From: Calvatia gigantea
Lineage: Eukaryota > Basidiomycota > Agaricomycetes > Agaricales > Lycoperdaceae
Direction of reading: 5' to 3'
Assembly (NCBI GenBank): GCA_025093985.1
Contig: JACAAK010000003.1
Location: 1,116,001-1,180,000, forward strand
DNA length: 64,000 bases
Numbering within the stretch: the stretch's first letter is position 1; every line of letters starts with the position of its first letter. The notes under the pieces are model-generated. The model saw nothing but the letters and a program-made list of their open reading frames with translations. It was not told the origin of the DNA and ran no database searches. Position numbers and translations under genes: made by a program. Shown piece by piece: positions 11,249 through 23,772 of the stretch.

Positions 11249-13933
11249 AGGTTTCCGCCCGCCTGACGTTTAGACTTGGACTTTTCATCCTCCTTCTATT
11301 CATCTCATCTCTTTGGGGCTTGGGAGAGGTGTCAAGCACCTCTATATTACATTCCGTTCCTTTGAAATCTTTTGCACTATACCTGTTTTTGTCGTCTCTC
11401 CATTTACGATCCTCGTGATGACACCATTCTTTAATGATGGTTCACACAGACACATAGGCCCTGTGCATATTCTTTATGCGCCCCCTCAAGCTCAAGTGTC
11501 TCAACGGCTCATCATGCTCAGGCCAGTGTTCATCTCGCGATGATATCGGCAAATATTCCTGATTCCGGTTTTATGATTACCTCCTCGGGGCCGGGCCTTG
11601 ACATCTTTGGCCTCGTGTTGTTGTCATCCGCAATAACTAACTCTAGCCTATACGGGGATGTCGGGCGGGAATAGATGAATGCCTTGCACAATGACTCCTC
11701 AATCTCAGGACTGGTCCCTGATGAATGGACTTGTTTCTGCCCAAAGTGGACACGACGGAAATATGGACTTCTAGCCTACGTTCCTCCTGTGCTACCTGTG
11801 CTTTGGGTATGTTGGTGCTGTTGCCACTTCCTATCAGTCATGAGATATAGATACATTTAGGGGGTCAACATCACGATTTCGAATTCGTCCGTGGTGCCTT
11901 TGGGTGACCGCTGTTTCCCGTTTGCTGGTGATTTCTTATTATGTTTGGCTTCGCCATTCCTGATTAGGATCGGTTGGCCGGAAACTTGCTTGTCCCCACT
12001 TGCTATGAGTTTGGCCGGTCCTTGATTGACGCGTAGGCCCATGGAATACTCGGTGTTGCGGGGCGGTAAGCGAGCTGGGTATGAGTGAGCGCAGACCAAT
12101 CTACTAATAATGGATACCGGCCGGATGTACGTATGAATTATGCACTTCATAATCAATACGTGACATGCGGGCGATAGTGGAATTGGGGAGGTTATCATAA
12201 TAGGAACGAGAATGGACGTTGGAGCAAGACAGTAAAGGAAATTATTATGCAGCGAGCACAGGACGCTGACATGATGGAATTATATGGTTGGGAGTGACTG
12301 AAATGAGAGCCAGAGACTTTGCTTCTGTGGGGGTGGTTCCCTTTTGTGTTGGATCTACAACAAGGATGTTAATGGGGAAAGCATCTCGGCGATAGCCTCC
12401 GATAGTGTCCGTTGTGTCCTGTTGATTCAGTCGACGAGATCCAGGACGAACTTCGTGAATTGGGGTGCTAGAATTTCTGTCGTATGTCCGAACGCCCCAG
12501 CCTCTAACTTCATAGGTTTAGACTTCAAGATCTGTCCACTGGCCAGACAATATGAGATAAAATGCGGGTTATCGCATATTGTGCCGTCTCCACGGGCCCC
12601 TGCGGTGATGACAGGCCATAGGTATCACGCACGATTCGTCAGCCCATTATGAACTTGGGTGACTGGCAATTCATGGATACCATAGCTGGGCAGCTGGGGA
12701 TCAGCGCAAGAGCGAGACTAAGTTTCCCTTGACACTATCAAAGCCTAAACTTCAAGCTTCAAGCTTCTTTCCGAGTTTGGACTTTGGTGCCTTCATCGCT
12801 CATGTTGCGGGGATTCAGCGCTCAGCCCCCCTGCAGGTAGGTGACAACAAGCCCTTCTTAGAAAGGGTGAAGAGGGTTCATTTCTCTCCATCATGATAGA
12901 GTATGAGAAGTGAATGTCATGCGTCCCGTGAATCACGAGAACAAAGCTGAGGAACTCCACGTTAAATTGACTCCTCCTGGAGTACTACTCCCTGATAATT
13001 GATCACCTCCTAAACTGACAGTTCAGCAGAATCCCAGTCTGACAACAACATCAGGTGAACATCCGATGGTATAATAATGCTCGTTCCATGGCGTTACTCA
13101 GAATGATACGTTCAGTGTAAGCTAGAATCTTCGTGCCCGTGTTGATTTGAGATAGTTGTGACAGGACTTGAAGAGCACCAACATTACAGTGGAGTGGATG
13201 GCCTCAGCTTGGTCCGCAGGTGTCAGGTCATGGCGACACGGCTATGCAGAGTGGAGCTGCGGTAGCTTCGTGTTACTGAATGATCCCGGGTATTTTTGAA
13301 GGACCGTAAACGTGAAAGTGTGAAGGACCCAACGACTTCTCAAGACCAGTTGTGGCTAGGCGGCCCTTTCGGCTTCATATTCTCGGCTTTGGGTAGAGAG
13401 ACAAACCAGAGAAACTCAGTATAGACAAACGATGACGACACTTCGGTGATATTGCAAGGCTACGTTTGTGGGTCCTTAGTGACATGGCTACTGTTTATGA
13501 GCAATCACTCACGAAATCGTTTGGTATTGCCCATATAGCTCCCAATCGCTGGGATCATATTCAACGCTACGTATGCCCTCAAGGATGCCAAAAAGGCTAT
13601 CTAATAAAACTGGATCATGTCATCGATATCTGATATCGATAACGGTTGACTACTTATCTCTGATTGTTTCTCGATTGATATCTGGTGCACTTCTATGGAA
13701 GGTATCTGCAAGGTTCATCCATCCACTACCACATTACTGATCCCGATGGAAGATGAACTAAGATCCAGTATCTATGTCGATCAAGAGAGTGTCTCGATTT
13801 CTCCAGCGAAAATAAACGTATCTATGCAGTATATATATTCTGGTATTCCCATATGAATCGTTGGCAGTGATCGATAACTTCACCTCATACCCCTTACCAC
13901 CCTCCCTTCAAGTTCCGCATCCCCCTCATAGTT
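11249..13933. other. Spacer between the two FKBP12 paralogues
   Basis: About 2.7 kb with no gene recognised. An ORF of 113 codons on the minus strand (11857-12198) and one of 102 on the plus strand (12344-12652) have no motif support. AAGCTTCAAGCTTC occurs near 12750; the same short motif recurs near 52215. Confidence 0.55.
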
Positions 13934-14537
13934 ATGGTGCAACGCTTGCTTTGTTCTATGACTGCGGCTCTGATGGATTGTGATCCGCCGTCTAGGGTGT
14001 CACTATCGAGAGAATCAGCCCCGGAGACAAAAAGACATTCCCAAAGAAAGGCGGTATGTCCATTCTGGTACAATAGGTTTATCGCCCTCTGTATGTTGTC
14101 CCTTCAGATCTTGTTACAATCCACTACGTTGGAAAATTGTTGAATGGGGAGACGTTTGATTCCAGCAGGGACCGGTATGCTCTTGAGACGATGGGTCCTG
14201 TTTTTTTTTTTTACTGAGGATCCCTTCCGTAGCGGTGCGCCTTTTCAGACCCCGATCGGGGTGGGTAAAGTCATCCAAGGCTGGGATGAAGGTTAAATCT
14301 GTCATGTTTCTCCTGGAGGGTTCGCCCCTTAATCATAATTTCACAGGTGTACCTCAGCTTTCTTTAGGCGAGAAGGCTAAATTAACCATCACACCTGACT
14401 TTGTACGTTTGTTTCCTGGCCGGGGAACCCGATTAACATCTTCTCTACCATAGGGTTATGGTGCTAAAGGCTATCTTCCCCTCATCCCACCCAACTCGAC
14501 GTTGATCTTTGAAGTTGAACTTCTGGGGATTAAGTAA
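13934..14537 (+). CDS. FPR1: FKBP12-type peptidyl-prolyl isomerase, copy 2 (108 aa)
   Basis: Six coding exons (13934-13936, 13996-14053, 14108-14174, 14233-14291, 14347-14402, 14454-14537) give exactly 108 aa. The first coding exon is the ATG alone, followed at once by a 59-nt intron (GTGCAA...TCTAG). The protein opens with GVTIERISPGD and keeps VTIHYVGKLLNGETFDSSRD, the GVGKVIQGWDEG helix region, VPQLSLGEKAKLTITPDF and GYGAKGYLPLIPPNSTL. All drug-pocket positions that can be judged are conserved, and the sequence is closer to consensus FKBP12 than copy 1, so this is the likelier canonical isomerase. Exons 3-6 match copy 1 in length or phase, showing that the two arose by gene duplication. 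All introns here are GT-AG. Confidence 0.92.
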
Positions 14538-15919
14538 AAATTTAACAGGGGCTCCATGTATATAAATCGTTGGGGGTGTGGGTCGTGTATCTTGTAATCT
14601 CGTTTGCATTCCGAGTCTGCCTCATTCAGCCTGGTTAATACACCTGCTTAACACGGTCGCTAACATGGCGAAAAGTCTTTGACGGACAGAACTGCCATTT
14701 CGCCCTTAATTAGGCCAGTCTGACGATACTGGAAAATCTTTTCGCAACCTTTATTGTATTCTTTCTACCCGTTCTCTCTCTCCTTCGCGCGCCGTATCCG
14801 CTCAACTGAAACTAACTGGGTAAATAGCTGGAGTAACCGAGCGGGTAAGGGCTGGTCTCACTTTTTGAGCTGCCCATACCCTGTGAGTACCCTGGGACGT
14901 TTTGAGCTCGGGCCCCGAGGCGAGGCGAATATCTCAATTAGTTCCGTTCCCTAGCTACACTGTTCTTCAAACCACGAATGGTACACGAAAGCAAAATATT
15001 TATGGGCTGGGACTCCAGGTGGTAACTCGGGCAGGGGATCGGCATATGCTGTCTTCCGGAATTACCATGGCCTGGAAGTTGACATTTTGGTATCTGGATG
15101 CATTTTGCTATTTTCGAAACTGGATGGTACGTCACAGTGGGTATATATACCTTTGTGAGTGTTGCTATTGCTGTTGGTTCGATCCGTTGCTGTCAACATG
15201 AGTTACGAGTAGTAACTTTGTTTTTGTTTAGCCTCTCGTTGGTTTGCGGTTACCTGGATCCTGTGAATTACAAACACATACGTCAGACATACACCGTGGA
15301 TATCTTATAGTTTGAGGCTTCTCTGGCCTCTAATTCCACGGTCCCGCCTGGGTTGCCCGGGGAAATCGCCGAACGAGTCGGAGCTCTGTAAAATTGCCGA
15401 ATTACTCGGTGCAAAGGAAGCATCTGTTTAGACTTCCGCCGGTCTCAGGCGCAAACGGGGGGTATCGATCCGAAGAGTAAAAAAACTTCACTTGGGCGGA
15501 TAGCGGTTTGTCTCTCTTTAAGTCCAAGGTCACACACTACTTACCCAGTCCCGACAGGCAGGCGTGGAACAATCACGATAACCCAACTTCTCAAACAGAA
15601 AGGGAAGTATTCCACGAGGAGAGAGAGCTCAAAGATTAAGAGGGCCAAATTAACGGGCGTTCCAAGATCTGTCACCGGTAAACTCAGAGGTTTAACATCT
15701 TATCTCTGTCATCGGATTCCGTTGGGTATGAGTTTCTTCGAGCCCAACAGAAACAGATGATTTCATCAGGCTCCGCGGAGAGCCTGATTCGGTTGATGGC
15801 GGAGAGTGTAGCTTAAAAGGTTCCCTATTTACAAGGAGATCCCCAAACTTGTCATATGCATTGATACACAGTAATTACATAGTAGTCCACTCATCGACGC
15901 ACGAGATATCGTAAGTTGA
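14538..15919. other. Region without a recognised gene
   Basis: About 1.4 kb. Plus-strand frames around 14990-15130 (containing GTPGGNSGRGSAYAVFRNYH) and 15315-15390 (VPPGLPGEIAERVGAL) read like protein fragments. They could not be placed in a family or joined by splice sites, so they are not called genes. Confidence 0.45.
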
Positions 15920-18900
15920 TTACCAGGTTGGAGGCCTATGGAGGGGTCGTAAGCGGGGTCCTTTTTATTAGGTATTTTTCTCCCTTACCCAAAGATTCGA
16001 CCTTCTGCGAGTTGCCGAACCGGTATTCCTGCAGCATCCGCTCCAGCGAAAGATACCTTTTGAACGGAAATACGTCAACGGTCAAGGAACGAATCGTAGT
16101 CACACTATTGCTCACCGTATTACTAGTTAATTGCGGCCAAAGTCAGAAACATTGTGAAAAAACATTCTTGTGAGTGACTCACCCCCACCACTTGAGCAGA
16201 TTGTTGGCACCGATCTTGAATTGTTCAATTATGAGGCTCGGCATGGATCATATATAAGGAAAGCACTGACCGCTCCATTCTCTGGGAATTGTAAGCTACA
16301 TAACGGGGAGAGTCAGTCTGCAGGAAAGTAACAAGAAGTGTGGATCATACCAGAAGAAAATTACAACAATAGAAATGGCGACGCCAGAGTCAAGGGCGGC
16401 AGACAACACGTCTAACACCGCTATTAGCTCTAATTTTCCCCACAGGAGTATATGAACATACAGTTGTATTTAGTCCACCAGGAGAAATGACGTCTGGTAG
16501 AAACTCCATTAAAAAAGCTCACGCCATCACACAAAAGCTTACCTTCGAATAACGTATTGGAAGACAAACCCAACAGCACTGCAGGAGAGGAATAAATGAG
16601 ACTCAGGGCTAACTGTGGTGTGAGTTACTCACGCCCAAGGCACGTAATTGATTGCCGTGGCCGGGGGAATAAGACCTGTGCCATTGAAGATAACCGGGCT
16701 ACATCCAAGCCTCGGTCAACTGCCCACAAAGAGTTGTGCGATTGTACTCACAAGCTGCGCGGAAAGGAGAAAAGAAATGTGTCAGATGGATTCAGAAAAT
16801 CAAATGTATGGACTCACTTGACGTATTTCAAGAAGCTGTTGGGATATTTCTTGCTCAAAGCCCATGGAATGCAGGGAGCCACGGCGCCAACAAGGAAGAA
16901 GAATACGAGGGCTGGAATTGGAGATGTAAGCAGCTTGTTTCTTTGGTGTGCGATAAACTGGATTCGTACGGCTATGGTTCTGCGAGTCAGACCACCAGTC
17001 AGACCTCAGAAAATGGATTGGACATACTAGTACGTTTGTCCTTTGGAGAACTGGAGGCCAGGCCCGATGACTCCTGTAGGACATGTCAGTCGTCCGTCAC
17101 GGGAGGACCTGTCACATGAACATACCCCACTATAATTCACGTCAGTAAGCTGCCAACCACATCTAACGATGATACTCACAATGATACTTGCAGTTCCGAA
17201 GACTTGAGTACTCGGGCAGATGAATCTATATTTTTGCAATGAGTTGAGAGAACTTGCCTCAAAAGTCGTTTGGTCACCCACCCGTCCTTCTGTTTAGGGT
17301 CACACATACCCCTAAACGAGACTTTTAGAAATGAAGCGGATCAAATTAGTGTCGAACCTACTCAATGTTGGTGAACATCCAGGCCTGGACGCCCAGTTGA
17401 ACTGTACCAGCTACAATAGCTGCCATAACTTGAGCCACGAACATGGTGCGGGGAGGGACTGATCATAGGTCAGTATAACGTTTCGAATCCAACAAGTCAC
17501 CTCACGAACTTTTCATGTAGTGACCAAGTTTGAAATCGGACGTAAATTGAAGGGCTTGTGCCATTGTCTGCGGACCATATGAGATCCATGGAGAAAGTAT
17601 GAGATTAACAGACGCACGATGTATCCCCAGGTCTTAAACATCATCATGGCGACGGGGCGTCCAGGAAGAGCGTAGCCGATGATGAGCTCGGTGATGACGC
17701 TATGTGAAAGGTCCGCGTCAAGCTTGGATCCGGGGTGAAGGTGTAAACTTACTTCAAACCAACTTGTTGATTGGTGATGGCTTGAATCATGCCGATGGGA
17801 ATGACATACGTGAAGGCTAGGCAAAGTCAGACGATGACTATGTACAGCAGGCGAAAGGGGGAAACGAACCAATGGCCAACGCAAGGACGAACGCCCAGAC
17901 TGGCATCTGACTCGGCCAAACTTCAATGCTGATAATACCGATTGCGAACATAGATGCAAAGACGATCAGGTACCACCACTCGGGGACTGTATATCGGGGC
18001 CAGAGTGAGTGTCCTGTGAAGTGCAGATGCACAAAGGGGTACCTTGGGGATAGCGGGCCATCAGACGCGCATGGATATCGGCCTGTTCGTGGATGGAGCG
18101 GCGAGCTTGAACCCAGATTTGTTTCCTGAAGTACAGGAGCGCGTGCATCAAGGTTGCTGTAATAGAGGCGAAAGAGAGACTAGTTGAAATCAACAATGTG
18201 TTGACCAAGCTTGGATGATGGCGACACCCACCCATATGAAATGGCAAAGGTAGTCCTGGAGTTTGCGCAGTGAGAAAAAATCCAAGATTTCAAGTTGGTG
18301 GTTCTTACGATATGAAGAGCGGGCTATAGTTGTGGTACGCTTCGAGGTCAATAGTAGACTCGGGGGTCAGAATTTTCGTGACGTTATATTCGTTGCCAGT
18401 GTTGTCATAAGATGTGCGGGAAGAGATCCTGATTTCAAATTGAGGGTTGTTTCGGAGGTTCGAGAAACTGAAGCACTCACGGCATATACTCGCCATACCA
18501 AGTGTTCGTGAACTGTGGGCATTATTGGCAAAGTGTCGCTGAGAAACCTCGGGGTGAACTTACGTGTAAAACGGGGCACAAGAACCCTGTAGAAGAGGTT
18601 ACCCTGGCGTAATTATTTGAAGTAGAATGTAACCCACAGAAGAAGAACACGAAGCCGGCAAATATATTGGCTTCAGCCCACCCTAGGTCGTTGTTTGAGC
18701 AGGTAAGATCTTAACCTTGGGTCTTGGTACTTACAAGGGGTAGCGAGGGGCGAGCCGATGTACCTATCAATTTAGATCAATCCCAATAACATAAGCTACG
18801 TGTTCTTTCTTACGCAATTTGGCTCCAATCAAAGGTGATAACAGACATTCCCTAAAAATATTGTACTGAATGGAATATCGCAATCTCAAGGACTTCTAAC

Positions 18901-20311
18901 GTACCATTCCGTGAACGTAGCTATTCCAAAAATACCTCAATACGCTTGCGTGCTCGGGATAAGAATAGAAACATACCCAAAAAGTTGAGCGATGGCTAAG
19001 AATATAAGGCTTCAACAGGGGGGCGCTACCAGAATTGTCCGATTAACTCACTGGTGTTCTCTGGTCTAATCCAGGTGACCCATGAGAAATATGAAAGCGC
19101 CTGGACTGAAATTTAACCCGTTTAAGGAAAATGTTCCAGAACTTCAGCAAATTTCGTTCTTACAGATATATCCCGGGAAGAAATCTGTGATGCCCGGAAT
19201 AAGTACGTGGCGGTGCATGTGATAGTGAATGTAATAGACCTACACCACGAGAAAGAGCCGATGAACCCATAGACAAAGAATCGCTCGCGGCTGATACCAC
19301 CACGGGTACCAATACCCGCGTATTCTTGTGAATGCAAGGTATTGAACAAAGCGCAATTGACGAGGTTCGTAGGCCAGATCATCGATGGTGGCGATACCAG
19401 GAAACGCTTCGCTATACCACCGATAGAGAAACCGATAAGTTGGGTTGACATAACAAGGAACCATTGGTCTGCGAACGTGAACACGTGTGAGTTCTAGGAC
19501 TATTTTTGAAGAGAGATAAGGAGCTGGGGAACCCTCCCACGTACAGCTGAAGTTGTATACTTGGCTGTAGTATACTCGCTGAACCGCAATGATATCAGTT
19601 GCGTATGCGGATTGCCAGCCAACAGTGGCCTGGGAAAAATTAAGCTGTTGTTATCCTACGGTTGGACTGATAACCCACCATGATCTACAGACAACTCAGT
19701 ACGTCGAACAACACAGATATAAATGAACGTACTGTCACCAATACATGCTCTTTGATGGTAAAAGGTCCTGGGTTGAGCTTGAAACCAAAGATAGACCAGT
19801 TAGGGAGCCAAGCGGCAGCGGCGCGACCGACAGGGAATGACAAGAGTTGAGCCACAATACCAGTAATGGTCACCGACGGGTACCGGAAGAAGAAAAATTG
19901 GTTTAAGCCGGGGATGAGGATAGCCCATATGAAACCAATTATCCAAGATCGCAAGGTTGAAACAGGCATGGCAGGGTCAGTCGGTGTTAGCTACGGCCGA
20001 ACGAACCTCGGGGTACGGGCTCTCATCATCGAAAGTGATATGTTCCTTGTCGAGGTTTGGGTCATCGAACTGCGCCCCTGTAACATCCTACGGAACGTGA
20101 GTTTCCGTCGGCTGAGCGATGAGTAGCGTACGACTTACGGCAATTTTCTCTGTTTTATGATACTTCGATGAACGTCCAATACAAGGGAAGGTTATCACTC
20201 ACCATCGAGTTGCTCGCTGTACCCCCCCTCCTCTAGGCGCTTGTCGTCCACCGAATTCGGGCTGTTACGCCTCTCGCTAGTCACTGTATAGTGAGGGTTG
20301 GAATCAGCCAT
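15920..20311 (-). CDS. Small oligopeptide transporter (OPT family), about 39 exons
   Basis: From ATG at 20311 to TAA at 15920, about 39 exons encode roughly 780 aa, the usual size for fungal plasma-membrane OPT proteins. Diagnostic blocks in order include MPVSTLRSWIIGF, SPPSMIWPTNLVNCALFNTL, MSVITFDWSQIAYIGSPLAT, NTWYGEYMP, LKLGHYMKIPPRTMF-type HYMKIPPRTMF, CDPKQKDGF and a C-terminal GPPTW. Many hydrophobic segments are present. Known family role: proton-coupled uptake of tetra/pentapeptides or glutathione-like substrates. Introns are 50-65 nt. Several coding exons are tiny: 9 nt near 20150, 6 nt (19679-19684), 4 nt (17126-17129), 2 nt (16970-16971), 3 nt (16752-16754) and 7 nt (16116-16122). 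One extra base near 19968-19972 breaks the frame between EVRSAVANTD and the first MPVSTL block. The gene may therefore be a recent pseudogene, or the base may be an error. Confidence 0.88.
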
Positions 20312-23300
20312 ATTGCCTGCTTGCGGGACTTGGAATGTCCTTGAGAGAGCCCGGGGAGTGGAGGGCGAAATTTATAACTCCTCAGCCAATCTACTTGCGG
20401 AGAAAACCCTATTAGTCTGATTGACCAACATGCCTCCTCTTCCACATGCGAACCGTCCACTTGAGAGGAGAAGTTCACATCGCTGTGTGTGAAATTGGGG
20501 CAAGTGACCCATGCGGAAATTGGCATTAATCTGGAAAGGAACTACTTCCATCTGCAAACTTCCCCCACACATGCCATTCGCACAGTGCCACGAAACGGCC
20601 CCCATTAACGTGTAATTAAAGATGAAAGGGATGCACTAACGCCTAAGAATTCTGAGAACCACATGGTCATGGAACTTGCACATGCCAGAAGGGGGAAATC
20701 GAGGTCTCGTGGTTGCCCAAAAATAGCCTCACTTGGGACTACGGTCAAATCTCAATACCAAGGAAGGGACTTTGGTGTCGTCTCGGAGCTCTCTGGAGCC
20801 CATGCTGCCACCGGTGGCTCTCTCGTACCTCTGAAGCCCAGGATCTCCACCGAGCTCATAGCACGAGGGATTATCCGATTAACTATGAAAGTCACTGTGA
20901 ACACGGATTGCTATGTACTCACCAAGTCCCCGGTAAGATTCGAGATGTGTTTGCACGCGGAAATCCAGGCAAAGATCGGAGGACCAAATGGAGCGTGAGA
21001 TCACGCTCAAATATTCCCCGCCTTTTGAACCCATGAAAAGGGCGTCCGCCGAAGCAGGGGCTTAGATCCAAACCGATAGAGGAATGTCGATGTTGCCTGT
21101 CTCTACTTCGGCTGAGTGACGTTGTTATGTTATTTTCAAGGTCTATCGGCGTAAAACCGGCGCGTGGACTCCAGCTTCTAAAGGCGAATTGTAACGTGAC
21201 ATTGTCTTCTGAAGCATGAGGAGCTTGGTAACCTTGAGATATTTTGGATGCGACGGCGGCTTCACCCTTTTCAGTGGGCCCGACAGTGAAAGGAATGTGA
21301 TTGGGGCAAAACTTGGATAGCCAGATTCATCGGGGCACTGTAGGCTCATTGACTTGGTTGATGGCGCTGGACCAGACCCGTCGGAACATACTTAAGGACG
21401 CGGGTGTGTGAAATAACAGCCCACGTAAGTCGGAGAGTCCCACGACCAATTGCACGTCCCATCACCTGGGTACGAAGTCCTATTGGCCTGACCTCTTTCT
21501 TGGCAGCTGCATTTCCTCTTCTGAAGTTCTCACCCGACCGACGGAGTGCCGGAAGCCTGTTTCAACCCACCAGGTGCTTTTTCAACAAAACGCATGGACT
21601 GTTACACCAACATTTGATCAAAAAAAAGCCGAAATACGAAGATCTAGGGGTGGGTCCTATGGGCAGGACGAAACCACACATACTTAGTTGCAAGCCATAC
21701 AATCACCCACTCCACAGCAGTCTCAAACCTCCCTCACTAGGTCAGGTAAACAAATTGGCGATACCTCCAATTCGTAACACCCCGAGGACAAGGACCTGAA
21801 CTCAACTTGTGCGCACGACGTATCTTGATGCAATGGGTCCGCAAAACGAGCAATAACCCCGGATACCTCTTTGTTCCGGTGCGGATACGACATTTAATTT
21901 TGGTCCGCGCAGTCAATCCATGTGTTTCTGTTCTAAAAATAGCACAGCATCGGGCTGGTGAGTAATGAGACCGCCTTTCAAGCTTCCAAAACCTACCCCA
22001 GTTGGCGTTGGTGAATGAAGCTAGGGAGATCAGTAACTCTCCAACTGTCCACTGCCAATCGAGTAGTCAAAGGAAATAAAAAGTGGCGTGTCTTTTACAG
22101 CTCATGACCAAGATGGTTTGGTGGTGTTTCATCAAGATGACATCTGGCCCGAAGGACACGACTCGTTACTCATCGACGTCAGTCCGAGAAGACGATAACA
22201 TCCTCGGTGCATTTTTTCCCCACACTTCTCCGCTAGTTCGGACATCCAATGCTTTGTTTTGAACCCCCTGGTTCTGGTTCTACAAGTTTGAACGCCGGAT
22301 GCTGATTAATCCCGAGTTGAGAGCCTCCTGGAGAAATGGGCCGGAGAAGCAAGCAGTGCCCACCGATCCCTGGACGTACCTCCGCTCACCCCATTGTTTC
22401 TGTGATCAGGTCCAAAGCGCAAACGAGACTACAGTGTTTACAAAAAGATGCTCATGTATGATATTACCAAGTTCCAACGCTAGTCAGTCGATTATCCAAG
22501 ACAATCAATCACGGCATGTTGAGGAACATATATCCGTGTGTTACCTCTCCATAATTCGTAAGTAATCCGCTGAACGAGGAACGTCGGGTGCTCACACGCA
22601 CGGTTGACAGTGGGCGCACAAACCTTCCATACGCCAACTTTGTTTGCGCCCAGGGTTTTGAACTCAGTTTGATATACGTGCATGTGGCGCGGGTTCAGGG
22701 ATATATCTAGAGATATGAAGCCGCAGAATGCATCCCCCACCAGGTGTGCGGCTTCACAGCTATTATACTCGAAAGGGACGCCGGCAGCCGGCATTATCTA
22801 TGAGAATCATTTCTCCCAAGACATAAGTGATGCGTAGGCAGGCGGATTGGGGATATTGTAATCGCACGGATCTTGTTTCGGAGCTTTGAACCCAGCCTGG
22901 TGATATTCAAGTTCTGTCTCTGTCACAAAGACGAGCAACAAGTAGAATTTTAGTGACCCTTGGGCACAGTGGAGATATCGTGGCTCTTGGAGTTGAGTCC
23001 ACACAGTTCGGAACTAAATCTTTGATGGTCCCTCTGCCCCATGACTGACCACATCTTTCCCCTCTGTTGTTACTATACTGCTTCGGCGGAAACGGAGGCA
23101 GTAACAGGGGATTCCATGTGTGATTGTGATACGGAATGAAACGGCACCGCAGAAATGTTCGGGGCCGCTTTTGTGGCAGTTAATAAGTGCGAATTGCTTC
23201 CTAGGGAGAATGAAATTGAGACTTAGAAACGATATCAAATGCCCCCATTATGGTTGGATGGAGAGTCCGCGGATTAGATCGTTCAAGACGCGATCTGGTG

Positions 23301-23772
23301 GCGCCCCCCAAAACGGCTGATGCTAGCCGTCGTCGCAATTGAGAGATCAGGAAGACGATGGAATGTAGGTCGCACCCGAATAACCCGAGTGTTTCTCTGC
23401 GACCATCGTCTCAGAGAATCTCAAGGCCATTCGCTTGGTGAAGGGAAAGACTAGTGTTCTGGAGTTTGGTCTTAGTGAGAGGACAATCGTTGTGCTTGAG
23501 GTGGAGCACCTGTCGAGCCCGGACCCCAGATAAGTGGCGGGTTATCCTTGCAATGAAGAACGTCGTGGCAATGTGGAAACTCCAAGTGCTACATCCTTGC
23601 GTACTAGATGTGACAACTGAAAAACAGTCATGGACACGCAGGCGCTGTTCACATATCCCATCCTTTGCCAAATGTTAGGCTATGGGGAAATGAGGTTGCA
23701 TTGACCTTGTCATTAGAAAACGTGCAAGTACGCCTCAAATCCTTATCATACCCATTTCAACTATACCAAGGC
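20312..23772. other. Region without a recognised gene
   Basis: About 3.5 kb upstream of the transporter. Open frames up to 131 codons occur (for example 21404-21799 plus), but no conserved motif, signal peptide or splice pattern was found that would support a gene. Transporter promoter elements presumably lie at the left end but no clear motif could be named. Confidence 0.5.
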
